From Pseudomonas orientalis (GTDB lineage Bacteria > Pseudomonadota > Gammaproteobacteria > Pseudomonadales > Pseudomonadaceae): DNA of 64,000 nucleotides. Each line of letters begins with the position of its first letter. The first letter of the stretch is position 1. A model generated the notes under the pieces. It searched no databases. It worked only from the letters and a program-made list of their open reading frames with translations, and was not told the origin of the DNA. The DNA lies in assembly GCF_002934065.1 (NCBI RefSeq), contig NZ_CP018049.1, positions 5,578,501 through 5,642,500 on the forward strand, given 5' to 3'. The position numbers were made by a program, and so were the translations under genes. Shown here piece by piece: positions 34,526 through 42,870 of the stretch.

Positions 34526-35521
34526 ATGACTCCCTCTGTGGACCGCTTCAAACCCGCCTTCGGCCTCGGCAACCCCCACCTGCAAACACTGTGGGGGCCG
34601 CTGTGGCGCCCGACCACCCACATCGAGCGCCAACGCGAACGTCTGTGGCTGGAAGACGGCGACTTTCTCGACCTCGACTGGCACGGCCCCCACGACGTGC
34701 AAGCGCCGCTGGTGCTGGTGTTGCACGGGCTGACCGGTTCGTCCAATTCGCCTTACGTCGCCGGCCTGCAAAAAGTCCTCGCCGCGCAAGGCTGGGCCAG
34801 CGTGGCATTGAACTGGCGCGGCTGCTCGGGCGAGCCGAACCTGTTGGCTCGCAGCTACCATTCAGGTGCCAGCGAAGACCTGGCCGCAGCGATTGCTCAT
34901 CTGCGCACCAAGCGACCTTTGGCGCCCCTGTATGCGGTGGGCTATTCCCTGGGCGGCAATGTGTTGCTCAAGCATTTGGGCGAAACCGGTGCAGCTTCGG
35001 GGCTGCAAGGCGCGGCAGCGGTATCGGTGCCGTTTCGCCTGGACCAATGCGCGGATCGCATCGGGCTGGGGTTTTCGCGGATCTACCAGAAGCACTTCAT
35101 GCGCGAGATGCTGGCGTACATCCGCGTCAAGCAACGCCAGTTTCTGCAGGATGGCCGTGACGAGGGGCTCAAAACTCTGGAGGCGCTGGGCTCACTGGAG
35201 AAAATGCGCACCTTCTGGGACTTCGATGGGCGTGTGACTGCGCCGCTGCACGGTTACTTAAGTGCCGAAGACTATTATCGCCAGGCCTCGAGCCGGTATT
35301 ACCTGGGTGGTATCCGCACGCCGACGCTGATTATCCAGGCGGCCGATGATCCGTTTGTGTTTGCCCACAGCCTCCCTGAGGCAAGTGAACTGTCGGCATG
35401 CACGGAGTTTGAGCTGTTGGCCAAGGGTGGGCATGTGGGGTTTGTAGAGGGTTCGCTGAAGCGTCCCGCCTATTACCTGGAACACCGCATCCCCCAGTGG
35501 TTACTGGCACAACACGGTTAA
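34526..35521 (+). CDS. YheT-family alpha/beta hydrolase
   Basis: This putative cytosolic esterase/hydrolase is of the YheT/EMB8 family. It has 331 residues from the ATG at 34526, and the family N-terminal motif GLGNPHLQTLWGP begins soon after. The triad is visible: Ser in AVGYSLGGNVLLKHLG, Asp in IIQAADDPFVF and His in GGHVGFVEG. An in-frame ATG at 34496 is possible but leaves only one base after a GGGGGG stretch. The substrate is unknown. Confidence 0.88.
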   Translation: MTPSVDRFKPAFGLGNPHLQTLWGPLWRPTTHIERQRERLWLEDGDFLDLDWHGPHDVQAPLVLVLHGLTGSSNSPYVAGLQKVLAAQGWASVALNWRGCSGEPNLLARSYHSGASEDLAAAIAHLRTKRPLAPLYAVGYSLGGNVLLKHLGETGAASGLQGAAAVSVPFRLDQCADRIGLGFSRIYQKHFMREMLAYIRVKQRQFLQDGRDEGLKTLEALGSLEKMRTFWDFDGRVTAPLHGYLSAEDYYRQASSRYYLGGIRTPTLIIQAADDPFVFAHSLPEASELSACTEFELLAKGGHVGFVEGSLKRPAYYLEHRIPQWLLAQHG

Positions 35522-35524
35522 ACA

Positions 35525-35613
35525 TGTGGGAGGGGGCTTGCCCCCGATGGCGGTGGATCAGTAACAGATGTACTGACTGACACACCGCTATCGGGGGCAA
35601 GCCCCCTCCCACA
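35525..35613. repeat. REP doublet (GGGGGC family, head-to-head)
   Basis: Inverted GTGGGAGGGGGCTTGCCCCC arms surround a loop pairing GGATCAGTA with TACTGACTGAC. It lies between the convergent ends of the YheT-like gene and sseA. Confidence 0.93.
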
Positions 35614-35640
35614 CTTTGATTGGGTTTGCAGATCTGGCCT

Positions 35641-36495
35641 TTAGTCGCCTGTCGCAATTTCACGAGCAGGATCCGTAATCCACTCACTCCACGACCCCGC
35701 ATACAACTTGCCCAACGGATACCCCGCCAAGCTCAGCGCAAACAGGTTATGGCACGCCGTTACCCCCGAACCGCAATACGCCACCAATTCTTCCGGCGGG
35801 CGCCCCTGCAACTGCGCGGCAAAACGCTGCCTGAGCTGCTCGGCCGGCAAGAAACGACCATCACTGCCCAGGTTTTCATTGAAGGCCGCGCACTGCGCAC
35901 CGGGAATATGCCCGGCAATCGGGTCGATGGGCTCTACTTCGCCACGAAAACGCGGCTGGGCGCGGGCGTCGATCAAGGTCAGGCCGGGCTGACCCAGGCG
36001 TTTTTGCACATGCTCGGCATCCAGCACCAGCCGATTATCCGGCGTACCGGTGAAGGTGCCCGGCTCAGTCACTGGAGCATCCAGGCTCAAGGGGAAACCG
36101 GCGCTGTGCCAGGCCTTGAGGCCACCATCTAGAATAAACACGCCATCACGCTTGCCCAGCCAGGTCAGCAGCCACCAGGCACGGGCGGCATAGGCACCGG
36201 GGCCGTCGTCATACAGCACCACATCGGTGTCGGCACTGATGCCCCAGGCTCGCAGCTGTTCGGCGAAGGTGTCCGCCGCAGGCAACGGATGACGGCCGGT
36301 CACACCCTTGATCACCGGGCCACTAAGGTGGCGCTCCAGGTCCGCATACTGCGCCCCTTCGATATGCCCCTCGGCATAACTGCACCGCCCGTAATCCGGG
36401 TCCTCCAGGGCAAAGCGACAATCCAGGATCACCAGCTCTGCCGACGTCTGGCGCTCGGCCAGTTGCTGGGGGCTGATCAGTTGGGCAAGCGGCAT
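35641..36495 (-). CDS. sseA: 3-mercaptopyruvate (or thiosulfate) sulfurtransferase, SseA type
   Basis: This is a two-domain rhodanese of 284 residues. The N-terminal inactive rhodanese domain is followed by a catalytic domain with the loop VAYCGSGVTACHNL, whose CG(S/T)GVTA form is typical of mercaptopyruvate sulfurtransferases. Linker motifs DDGPGAYAARAWWLL and FILDGGLKAWHSAG also fit. The ATG at 36495 (MPLAQLISPQQL) is the usual start. It shares strand with laoR, 33 bases away, though a functional link is not evident. Confidence 0.9.
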   Translation of the reverse strand: MPLAQLISPQQLAERQTSAELVILDCRFALEDPDYGRCSYAEGHIEGAQYADLERHLSGPVIKGVTGRHPLPAADTFAEQLRAWGISADTDVVLYDDGPGAYAARAWWLLTWLGKRDGVFILDGGLKAWHSAGFPLSLDAPVTEPGTFTGTPDNRLVLDAEHVQKRLGQPGLTLIDARAQPRFRGEVEPIDPIAGHIPGAQCAAFNENLGSDGRFLPAEQLRQRFAAQLQGRPPEELVAYCGSGVTACHNLFALSLAGYPLGKLYAGSWSEWITDPAREIATGD

Positions 36496-36528
36496 GACTG
36501 ACTCCTGTGAATACAAAGGGGAAAGGTT

Positions 36529-37200
36529 CTACTTCACTTCTTCCAGCGCCTGGTTCAACGGCACGTAAAACTCTTTGAACAACGCATCCACCACTTCTTT
36601 GGCCTGGGGTGTGACAAACCCCGCCTCCAACACTAGCACCTGATACACCCCCCGCTTGATCGCCTCGGCACTCAGATGGGTGGAGTTCTCATTGGTGGTG
36701 CACAGGAAACGCACCCAGGAGGTGAGGATAATCCAGGCGTTAAGGGTCAGGGCTTCGGTTTGCACCGGGTCCATCGAAAGAATGCCGGCGTCGACAAAGC
36801 CCTGGTAGATCGCCCCGCCCTGGATCAGGCAGCGCTGGGAAAACCGTCGGTAGCCGGTGGCCAGCTCCGGGTCGCTTTCCAGTAAGTGTTCGAGGTCGCG
36901 GTGCAGGAAGCGGTAGCGCCACATGCCGGCCAGTACGGCCTGCAGGTAGAAGCGCTTGTCTTCCACCCTCATCGCGCGCCCTTGGGGCGGGCGTAGGAAA
37001 CTGTCCACCAAGGCTTCGTATTCGCGGAACAGCACAGCGATAATCGCCTGCTTATTGGGGAAGTGGTAGTACAGGTTGCCTGGGGAAATTTCCATATGGG
37101 CGGCGATATGGTTGGTGCTGACACTGCGCTCACCCTGCTGGTTAAAAAGCTCCAGGCTGGTTTGCACAATGCGCTCGCTGGTCTTTACTCGTGGTGCCAT
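36529..37200 (-). CDS. laoR: TetR-family repressor, LaoR-like
   Basis: This 223-residue TetR regulator has an N-terminal helix-turn-helix (VSTNHIAAHMEISPGNLYYH at about residues 27-46) and a long ligand-binding C-terminus. It diverges from laoC-laoB-laoA, the layout of the P. aeruginosa LaoABCR system for long-chain alcohol oxidation. By analogy it should repress that operon until a fatty alcohol, aldehyde or acyl derivative is present. A 20-base palindrome between the genes is the obvious operator candidate. Confidence 0.82.
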   Translation of the reverse strand: MAPRVKTSERIVQTSLELFNQQGERSVSTNHIAAHMEISPGNLYYHFPNKQAIIAVLFREYEALVDSFLRPPQGRAMRVEDKRFYLQAVLAGMWRYRFLHRDLEHLLESDPELATGYRRFSQRCLIQGGAIYQGFVDAGILSMDPVQTEALTLNAWIILTSWVRFLCTTNENSTHLSAEAIKRGVYQVLVLEAGFVTPQAKEVVDALFKEFYVPLNQALEEVK

Positions 37201-37283
37201 AGGGGATCAGCTTCCAAACACGGGATGGGGCATCTTACGGCCTATGCCGGTCAGGTTAAATCCGGATGTTACTGCAATGTTAT

Positions 37284-37312
37284 TTGACAATTTAGAGCAA
37301 TGACTCTAAAAA
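37284..37312 (+). promoter_or_regulatory. lao promoter with palindromic operator in the spacer
   Basis: TTGACA (37284-37289), a 17-base spacer and TAAAAA (37307-37312) form a sigma-70 promoter 33 bases before laoC. Inside the spacer, running into the -10, lies TTTAGAG-CAATGA-CTCTAAA (37291-37310), a perfect seven-base-arm palindrome. A TetR dimer bound here would block RNA polymerase. Confidence 0.75.
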
Positions 37313-37345
37313 TCCAGGCAGACCTATAACAATCGGGACCGCGCC

Positions 37346-38773
37346 ATGTCTGCCAACGTTGCCTACCTGCAAGAATCCCAGGCGCTGGATCACCTTCAGG
37401 GCCTGTTCGAAGCGCAACGTCGCGCCTATGCCGCCAACCCGATGCCGCCGGCCGCGCAACGTCAGCAATGGCTCAAGGCCCTGCGCGATTTACTCAGCGA
37501 TGAACGCCAGGCGCTGATCAACGCGATCAGCCAGGACTTCAGCCATCGCAGCGCAGACGAAACCCTGTTCGCCGAGTTGATGCCCAGTCTGCATGGCATT
37601 CACTACACCAGCAAACACCTCAAAGGCTGGATGAAACCTTCGCGCCGCGCTGTAGGCATTGCCTTTCAGCCCGCGTCAGCCAAAGTCATCTACCAGCCGC
37701 TGGGTGTGGTCGGCGTCATCGTGCCGTGGAACTACCCGTTGTACCTGGCCATCGGTCCGCTGGTCGGGGCTTTAGCCGCCGGTAACCGCGTGATGCTCAA
37801 GCTCAGCGAATCCACACCGGCCACTGGTGAACTGCTCAAGGCATTGCTGGCGAAAATCTTCCCCGAGGACCTGGTGTGCGTGGTGCTGGGCGAAGCCGAC
37901 GTCGGCATGGCGTTTTCCAGGTTGCGGTTCGATCATCTGCTGTTCACCGGGGCCACCAGCATCGGCAAGCATGTGATGCGTGCGGCCGCCGAACACCTCA
38001 CGCCGGTCACCCTGGAGCTGGGCGGCAAATCGCCAGCCATCGTCTCCGCCGATGTGCCGCTCAAGGATGCTGCCGAGCGTATCGCCTTCGGCAAGGCGTT
38101 GAACGCCGGGCAAACCTGCGTGGCACCCGACTATGTGCTGGTACCGGAGGATCGTGTGGACGGCTTCGTCAAGGCTTACTCCGATGCGATTCGCCGATTC
38201 TATCCGACCCTGACCGACAACCCGGACTACACGGCCATCATCAACGAGCGGCAGCTGGCCAGGCTCAATGCCTACGCCAAGGATGCCACCGACAAGGGCG
38301 CCACCCTGATTGCGCTGTACGACCAGGGCCAGGCACGGCGCATGCCTCACAGCCTGCTGCTGAATGTGAGTGACGAGATGACGGTGATGCAGGATGAGAT
38401 CTTTGGCCCGCTGTTGCCGATCGTGCCTTATCGCGGCATTGATGAGGCCTTTGCCTACATCAACCGGCGCCCGCGTCCATTGGCCCTGTACTACTTCGGC
38501 TACAACAAGAGCGAACAGGACCGTGTGCTCCACGAGACCCACTCCGGCGGCGTGTGCCTGAACGACACCCTGCTGCAGGTGGCCCAGGATGACCTGCCGT
38601 TTGGTGGCATCGGCCCCTCCGGCATGGGCCATTACCACGGTCGCGAAGGTTTCCTGACATTCAGCAAGGCCAAGGGCGTACTGGTCAAACAGCGTCTGAA
38701 CGCGGCGAAGTTGATCTACCCGCCCTACGGAAAATCCATCCAGACGTTGATCCAGAAGCTGTTTATTCGCTGA
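37346..38773 (+). CDS. laoC: NAD(P)-dependent aldehyde dehydrogenase, LaoC-like
   Basis: This aldehyde dehydrogenase oxidises the aldehyde made from a long-chain alcohol to the fatty acid. It has 475 residues, with the cofactor-binding VVGVIVPWNYPLYLAIGPLV, catalytic Glu in TLELGGKSPAIV, catalytic Cys in LNAGQTCVAPDYVL and the C-terminal PFGGIGPSGMGHYHGREGF. It is most like the coniferyl-aldehyde-dehydrogenase group. It is the first gene after the lao promoter, 28 bases upstream of laoB. Confidence 0.88.
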   Translation: MSANVAYLQESQALDHLQGLFEAQRRAYAANPMPPAAQRQQWLKALRDLLSDERQALINAISQDFSHRSADETLFAELMPSLHGIHYTSKHLKGWMKPSRRAVGIAFQPASAKVIYQPLGVVGVIVPWNYPLYLAIGPLVGALAAGNRVMLKLSESTPATGELLKALLAKIFPEDLVCVVLGEADVGMAFSRLRFDHLLFTGATSIGKHVMRAAAEHLTPVTLELGGKSPAIVSADVPLKDAAERIAFGKALNAGQTCVAPDYVLVPEDRVDGFVKAYSDAIRRFYPTLTDNPDYTAIINERQLARLNAYAKDATDKGATLIALYDQGQARRMPHSLLLNVSDEMTVMQDEIFGPLLPIVPYRGIDEAFAYINRRPRPLALYYFGYNKSEQDRVLHETHSGGVCLNDTLLQVAQDDLPFGGIGPSGMGHYHGREGFLTFSKAKGVLVKQRLNAAKLIYPPYGKSIQTLIQKLFIR

Positions 38774-38801
38774 AACCGCCACCACCGGGACAATAAAGAC
38801 A

Positions 38802-39347
38802 ATGAATCCCAGCCTGACTGAAATACCTGCGCTGTCGCGGCGCGGCGTCTTGAAAATCGGCCTGTGCGCCAGTGCCTTCCTGGCCACCGCCGGGCTGGGC
38901 GCCAGCCTCAGCGGCTGCTCGAGCAGCACGCCGGCCAGCGGCTTTGCGATGTTGCGCGCCAGTGACTTGCCGTTCCTGCGCGCGGTCATCCCGGTGCTGC
39001 TGGAAGGCGCCGCCAGCGCGCAGTCCGTCAGCGCCGGGTTGGAAGACACCCTGAAAAAGCTCGACTACAGCCTTCAGCACCTGTCGCCGGAAATGTTCAA
39101 GCTCACCCAACAGCTGTTCGACGTGTTGAGCCTGGGCATCACCCGAGGACCGTTGACCGGCATCTGGGGCAGTTGGGAAAACGCCGGCAGCGAGCAGATC
39201 CGCAACTTCCTGCACCGCTGGGAAAACAGCTACCTGAACCTGCTGCGCATGGGCCAGGGCTCGCTGCTCAAGCTGGTGATCATGGCCTGGTACTTCCGGC
39301 CCGAGTCCTGGGCCCATTGCGGCTACCCCGGCCCGCCGAAGATCTGA
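38802..39347 (+). CDS. laoB: LaoB-like small Tat-exported lipoprotein subunit
   Basis: This 181-residue protein begins with a twin-arginine signal (SRRGVLKIG) followed by a hydrophobic stretch and a lipobox-like LSGC-SS near residue 38. The mature part is helical (LPFLRAVIPVLLEGAASA, LEDTLKKLDYSLQHLSPE) and ends with WYFRPESWAHCGYPGPP. It resembles the small Tat subunit that accompanies GMC flavoproteins such as gluconate 2-dehydrogenase. Since LaoA has no export signal, LaoB may carry it across the membrane; that is inference. Confidence 0.8.
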   Translation: MNPSLTEIPALSRRGVLKIGLCASAFLATAGLGASLSGCSSSTPASGFAMLRASDLPFLRAVIPVLLEGAASAQSVSAGLEDTLKKLDYSLQHLSPEMFKLTQQLFDVLSLGITRGPLTGIWGSWENAGSEQIRNFLHRWENSYLNLLRMGQGSLLKLVIMAWYFRPESWAHCGYPGPPKI

Positions 39348-39381
39348 TCTGCATCCCTCACAATAAAAAGAGACGACTCTG

Positions 39382-40977
39382 ATGCCCGTACCCGATCTGT
39401 TCCGCGACGGCCTGGCCCGCGGCTGGAAAACCCACAATGGCGCCGCCCTCGACGGCGACCTGACGCTGGAAGCCGACGTGGCCATCATCGGCAGCGGCGC
39501 CGGTGGCGGCACCACCGCGGAAATTCTCAGCGCCGCCGGCTACAAGGTGCTGCTGATCGAAGAAGGCCCACTCAAGACCAGCAGCGATTTCAAGCTGCTG
39601 GAAGACGAAGCCTATGCCAGCCTGTACCAGGAAGGGATCGGGCGCATGAGCAAGGACGGTGCGATTACCATCCTGCAGGGCCGGGCAGTGGGCGGCACCA
39701 CGCTGATCAACTGGACCTCCAGCTTCCGCACCCCCGATGCCACCCTCGCCCACTGGGCCAGCGAATACGCGGTGAAGGGCCATAGCAGCGCCGAAATGGC
39801 GCCGTGGTTCGAGACCATGGAACAGCGCCTGGGCATTGCGCCGTGGGCCCTGCCGCCGAACGCCAACAACGACGTGATCCGCAAAGGCTGCGAAAAGCTC
39901 GGCTACAGCTGGCACGTGATCCCGCGCAATGTGCGTGGCTGCTTCAACCTGGGTTATTGCGGCATGGGTTGCCCGGTCAACGCCAAGCAGTCGATGCTGG
40001 TGACCACCATCCCCGCCACCCTGGACAAAGGCGGCGAGCTGCTCTACCTGGCCCGAGCCGAGCGCCTCAACTACAGCGGCGATACGATCAGCAGCCTGGA
40101 ATGCGTGGCCATGGACGCACGCTGCGTGGCGCCTACCGGGCGCAGGATCAGCGTGAAGGCCAAGCATTACGTACTCTCGGGCGGCGGCATCAACAGCCCG
40201 GCACTGCTGATGCGCTCTAACGCACCCGACCCGCATTCACGGCTGGGCAAACGCACCTTCCTGCACCTGGTGAATTTCTCCGCCGGGTTGTTCGACGAGG
40301 TAATCAATCCGTTCTACGGGGCGCCGCAGTCGATCTATTCCGACCATTTCCAGTGGCAGGACGGCACTACCGGTAAAATGTCCTACAAGCTAGAAGCACC
40401 GCCCTTACATCCAGGGCTGGCGAGTACCTTGTTTGGCGGCTACGGGGCGCAGAATGCCTTGGACATGAGCCGATTGCCCCATACCCACGCCATGCTCGCG
40501 CTGTTGCGCGACGGTTTTCACCCCGACAGCCCTGGCGGCGCAGTGGAACTGCGCGGTGACGGTACGCCGGTGCTCGACTATCAGGTCTCGCCCTATACCT
40601 GGGACGGCCTGCGCCGGGCCTTTCACAGCATGGCCGAGATTCAGTTCGCGGCGGGCGCCACCTCGGTCAAGCCCCTGCACCACGACGCCCGCTACGTGAA
40701 CACCTTGGCCGAGGCGCGCAGCGTAATTGATGGGTTGAACCTCCAATTGCATCGGACCACCCTGGGCAGCGCCCATGTGATGGGCGGTTGCGCCATGGGC
40801 GAAGACCCGAAAAACGCGGTGGCCGACAGCCTTGGGCGCCACCACCAATTGCGCAACCTGTCGATTCACGACGGCTCGCTGTTTCCTACCAGCATTGGGG
40901 CAAATCCCCAGTTGTCGGTGTATGGACTGAGCGCCCAACTGGCGTCAGCCTTGGCCGAACGTCTGAAAACAGCGTGA
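39382..40977 (+). CDS. laoA: GMC-family FAD alcohol dehydrogenase, LaoA-like
   Basis: This 531-residue flavoprotein is predicted to oxidise long-chain alcohols. The N-terminal FAD loop is VAIIGSGAGGGTTAEIL. Then come GGTTLINWTSSFRTP (the GMC signature region), YCGMGCPVNAKQS and, at the C-terminus, SAHVMGGCAMGEDPKNAV with the catalytic His, and IGANPQLSVYGLSAQLA. No signal peptide is visible. It follows laoB by 34 bases. P. aeruginosa LaoA is the best-known relative. Confidence 0.86.
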   Translation: MPVPDLFRDGLARGWKTHNGAALDGDLTLEADVAIIGSGAGGGTTAEILSAAGYKVLLIEEGPLKTSSDFKLLEDEAYASLYQEGIGRMSKDGAITILQGRAVGGTTLINWTSSFRTPDATLAHWASEYAVKGHSSAEMAPWFETMEQRLGIAPWALPPNANNDVIRKGCEKLGYSWHVIPRNVRGCFNLGYCGMGCPVNAKQSMLVTTIPATLDKGGELLYLARAERLNYSGDTISSLECVAMDARCVAPTGRRISVKAKHYVLSGGGINSPALLMRSNAPDPHSRLGKRTFLHLVNFSAGLFDEVINPFYGAPQSIYSDHFQWQDGTTGKMSYKLEAPPLHPGLASTLFGGYGAQNALDMSRLPHTHAMLALLRDGFHPDSPGGAVELRGDGTPVLDYQVSPYTWDGLRRAFHSMAEIQFAAGATSVKPLHHDARYVNTLAEARSVIDGLNLQLHRTTLGSAHVMGGCAMGEDPKNAVADSLGRHHQLRNLSIHDGSLFPTSIGANPQLSVYGLSAQLASALAERLKTA

Positions 40978-41080
40978 AAAACCGTTCGATTCACGGCATT
41001 TATCTCCATAAGTCGACTTGGCCGACCGGGATGGCTGCGATACCATCCGATTCCCCAACGGACTCCGCCAGGACGACGCG

Positions 41081-41560
41081 ATGAACCGAGTGTTGTACCC
41101 AGGTACCTTCGACCCGATTACCAAAGGCCATGGCGATCTGGTCGAACGCGCCTCTCGCCTGTTCGACCATGTGATCATCGCGGTTGCCGCCAGCCCCAAG
41201 AAAAACCCGTTGTTTCCCCTGGAGCAACGCGTGGAGCTGGCACGTGAAGTCACCCGGCACCTGCCTAATGTGGAAGTGGTGGGCTTTTCGACACTGCTGG
41301 CGCACTTTGCCAAGGAGCAGAACGCCAATGTGTTCCTGCGCGGCCTGCGCGCGGTGTCGGATTTCGAATATGAATTCCAGCTGGCCAACATGAACCGCCA
41401 ATTGGCGCCGGACGTGGAAAGCCTGTTCCTCACGCCGTCGGAACGTTATTCGTTCATTTCCTCGACGTTGGTGCGTGAAATCGCCGCTTTAGGCGGAGAT
41501 ATCACCAAGTTCGTGCACCCGGCCGTGGCGGACGCGCTCACCCTGCGCTTCAAGAAGTAA
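41081..41560 (+). CDS. coaD: Phosphopantetheine adenylyltransferase
   Basis: CoaD adenylates 4'-phosphopantetheine in coenzyme A synthesis. The 159 residues include the nucleotidyl-transfer motif LYPGTFDPITKGHGDLVERA, VFLRGLRAVSDFEYEFQLA and the ISSTLVREIA motif. The ATG at 41081 gives the standard length; an upstream in-frame start would add 21 residues. It is followed by a short GC hairpin and a ferredoxin gene, the usual Pseudomonas order. Confidence 0.97.
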   Translation: MNRVLYPGTFDPITKGHGDLVERASRLFDHVIIAVAASPKKNPLFPLEQRVELAREVTRHLPNVEVVGFSTLLAHFAKEQNANVFLRGLRAVSDFEYEFQLANMNRQLAPDVESLFLTPSERYSFISSTLVREIAALGGDITKFVHPAVADALTLRFKK

Positions 41561-41572
41561 GACCGCTCACTC

Positions 41573-41597
41573 GGCGCCCGCTCGCACTGCGGGCGCC
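41573..41597 (+). terminator. GC-rich hairpin after coaD (terminator-like, no T run)
   Basis: GGCGCCCGC-TCGCACT-GCGGGCGCC is a perfect nine-base stem with a seven-base loop 13 bases after the coaD stop. No T run follows, so it may only weakly terminate or may stabilise the coaD 3' end. Confidence 0.45.
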
Positions 41598-41661
41598 AAT
41601 GCGGCACAATTGCGCGCATTCGTTTTCAATGCCCTGGCTGACAGCCCTGGCAGGAGTTTTC

Positions 41662-41913
41662 ATGTCCCTGATCATCACCGACGATTGCATCAATTGCGAC
41701 GTCTGCGAACCCGAGTGCCCGAACGCTGCGATTTCCCAGGGTGAAGAGATCTATGTGATCGATCCCAACCTGTGCACGCAATGTGTCGGCCACTACGACG
41801 AACCCCAGTGCCAGCAGGTGTGCCCGGTGGATTGCATTCCGCTGGATGAGGCGCATCCCGAGACTGAAGAGCAGTTGATGGAGAAGTATCGGAAGATTAC
41901 CGGTAAGGCTTGA
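41662..41913 (+). CDS. YfhL-type 2[4Fe-4S] ferredoxin
   Basis: This small electron carrier of 83 residues has two cluster motifs: CINCDVCEPECPN, and a second with CTQC, an eight-residue insertion and CQQVCPVDCI. This pattern defines the YfhL/Alvin ferredoxins. A CAGGAG Shine-Dalgarno precedes the ATG at 41662; an in-frame start 21 codons upstream lacks support. Its redox partner is not evident in the window. Confidence 0.93.
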   Translation: MSLIITDDCINCDVCEPECPNAAISQGEEIYVIDPNLCTQCVGHYDEPQCQQVCPVDCIPLDEAHPETEEQLMEKYRKITGKA

Positions 41914-41940
41914 GGTTCTTTAGCGCCTGTTAAGGCCTCA

Positions 41941-42014
41941 TCGGGGGCAGCCCCCTCCCACACTTTGATTTGTGAATACATTCAAAATGTGGGAGGGGGC
42001 TTGCCCCCGATAGC
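41941..42014. repeat. REP pair, tail-to-tail (GGGGGC family)
   Basis: Here the two palindromes face outward, CCCTCCCACA...TGTGGGAGGG, separated by a short spacer containing TGTGAATACATTCAA. The left palindrome has lost two bases at its centre (GGGGGCAGCCCCC). It lies between the convergent ends of the ferredoxin gene and mutM. The spacer recurs at 50137-50213. Confidence 0.9.
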
Positions 42015-42036
42015 GATATCATCCCTCACACAGTAA

Positions 42037-42849
42037 TCAGCTCTGACACTTGGGACAAAACACACTCGCCCGCTGCCCCAGCAGCACATTGCGCAACTCG
42101 CTCCCGCAGACCTTGCACGCCTCGCCGCCCCGGCCATACACGAACAGTTCCTGCTGGAAATACCCCGGCTGCCCGTCGCCGCCGATAAAATCGCGCAGGG
42201 TGGTACCGCCCCGCTCGATCGCTGCAGCCAGCACGCGCTTGATTTCGATCGCCAGCCTCAGGTAGCGCGCCCGCGATATACCGCCCGCCGTACGACGCGG
42301 ATCGATCCCCGCCGCAAACAGCGCTTCGGTCGCATAGATATTGCCCACGCCCACCACCACGGCGTTATCCATGATGAACGGCTTCACCGCCATCGACCGT
42401 CCACGGGACTGCTGGAACAAGCGTTCGCCATCAAACAGCGCGGTCAACGGCTCGGGCCCCAGGCGGATCAGCAGCTCGTGGTTGTGCGGGTCCTGGCTCC
42501 AGAGCATTGCGCCAAAACGCCGGGGGTCGGTGTAGCGCAGGGCCAAGCCGGATTCCAGCTCGATGTCCACATGTTCATGCTTGGCCGCAGGCATGCCCAC
42601 CTCCACCAGGCGCAGGTTGCCCGACATGCCCAGGTGGCTGATCAAGGTGCCCACTTCGGCGTTGATCAACAGGTACTTGGCGCGCCGCTCCACCAGCACG
42701 ATGCGCTGCCCGGACAGGCGCACATCAAGGTCTTCGGGGATCGGCCAGCGCAGGCGACGCTCACGCACCACCACTCGGCTGACGCGCTGGCCCTCCAGGT
42801 GAGGGGCAATCCCGCGCCGGGTGGTTTCGACTTCTGGTAACTCAGGCAT
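42037..42849 (-). CDS. mutM: Formamidopyrimidine-DNA glycosylase
   Basis: MutM (Fpg) removes 8-oxoguanine and formamidopyrimidines and nicks the abasic site. The 270 residues begin with the catalytic PELPEVETTRRGI (Pro2 and Glu3). They contain DPRRFGAMLW, VVGVGNIYATEALFAAGIDP and the C-terminal zinc finger with CKVCG and CPKC. It is co-directional with the HDOD gene, 21 bases apart. Confidence 0.97.
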   Translation of the reverse strand: MPELPEVETTRRGIAPHLEGQRVSRVVVRERRLRWPIPEDLDVRLSGQRIVLVERRAKYLLINAEVGTLISHLGMSGNLRLVEVGMPAAKHEHVDIELESGLALRYTDPRRFGAMLWSQDPHNHELLIRLGPEPLTALFDGERLFQQSRGRSMAVKPFIMDNAVVVGVGNIYATEALFAAGIDPRRTAGGISRARYLRLAIEIKRVLAAAIERGGTTLRDFIGGDGQPGYFQQELFVYGRGGEACKVCGSELRNVLLGQRASVFCPKCQS

Positions 42850-42870
42850 GTGTACCTCGGGAAGAAAAGC

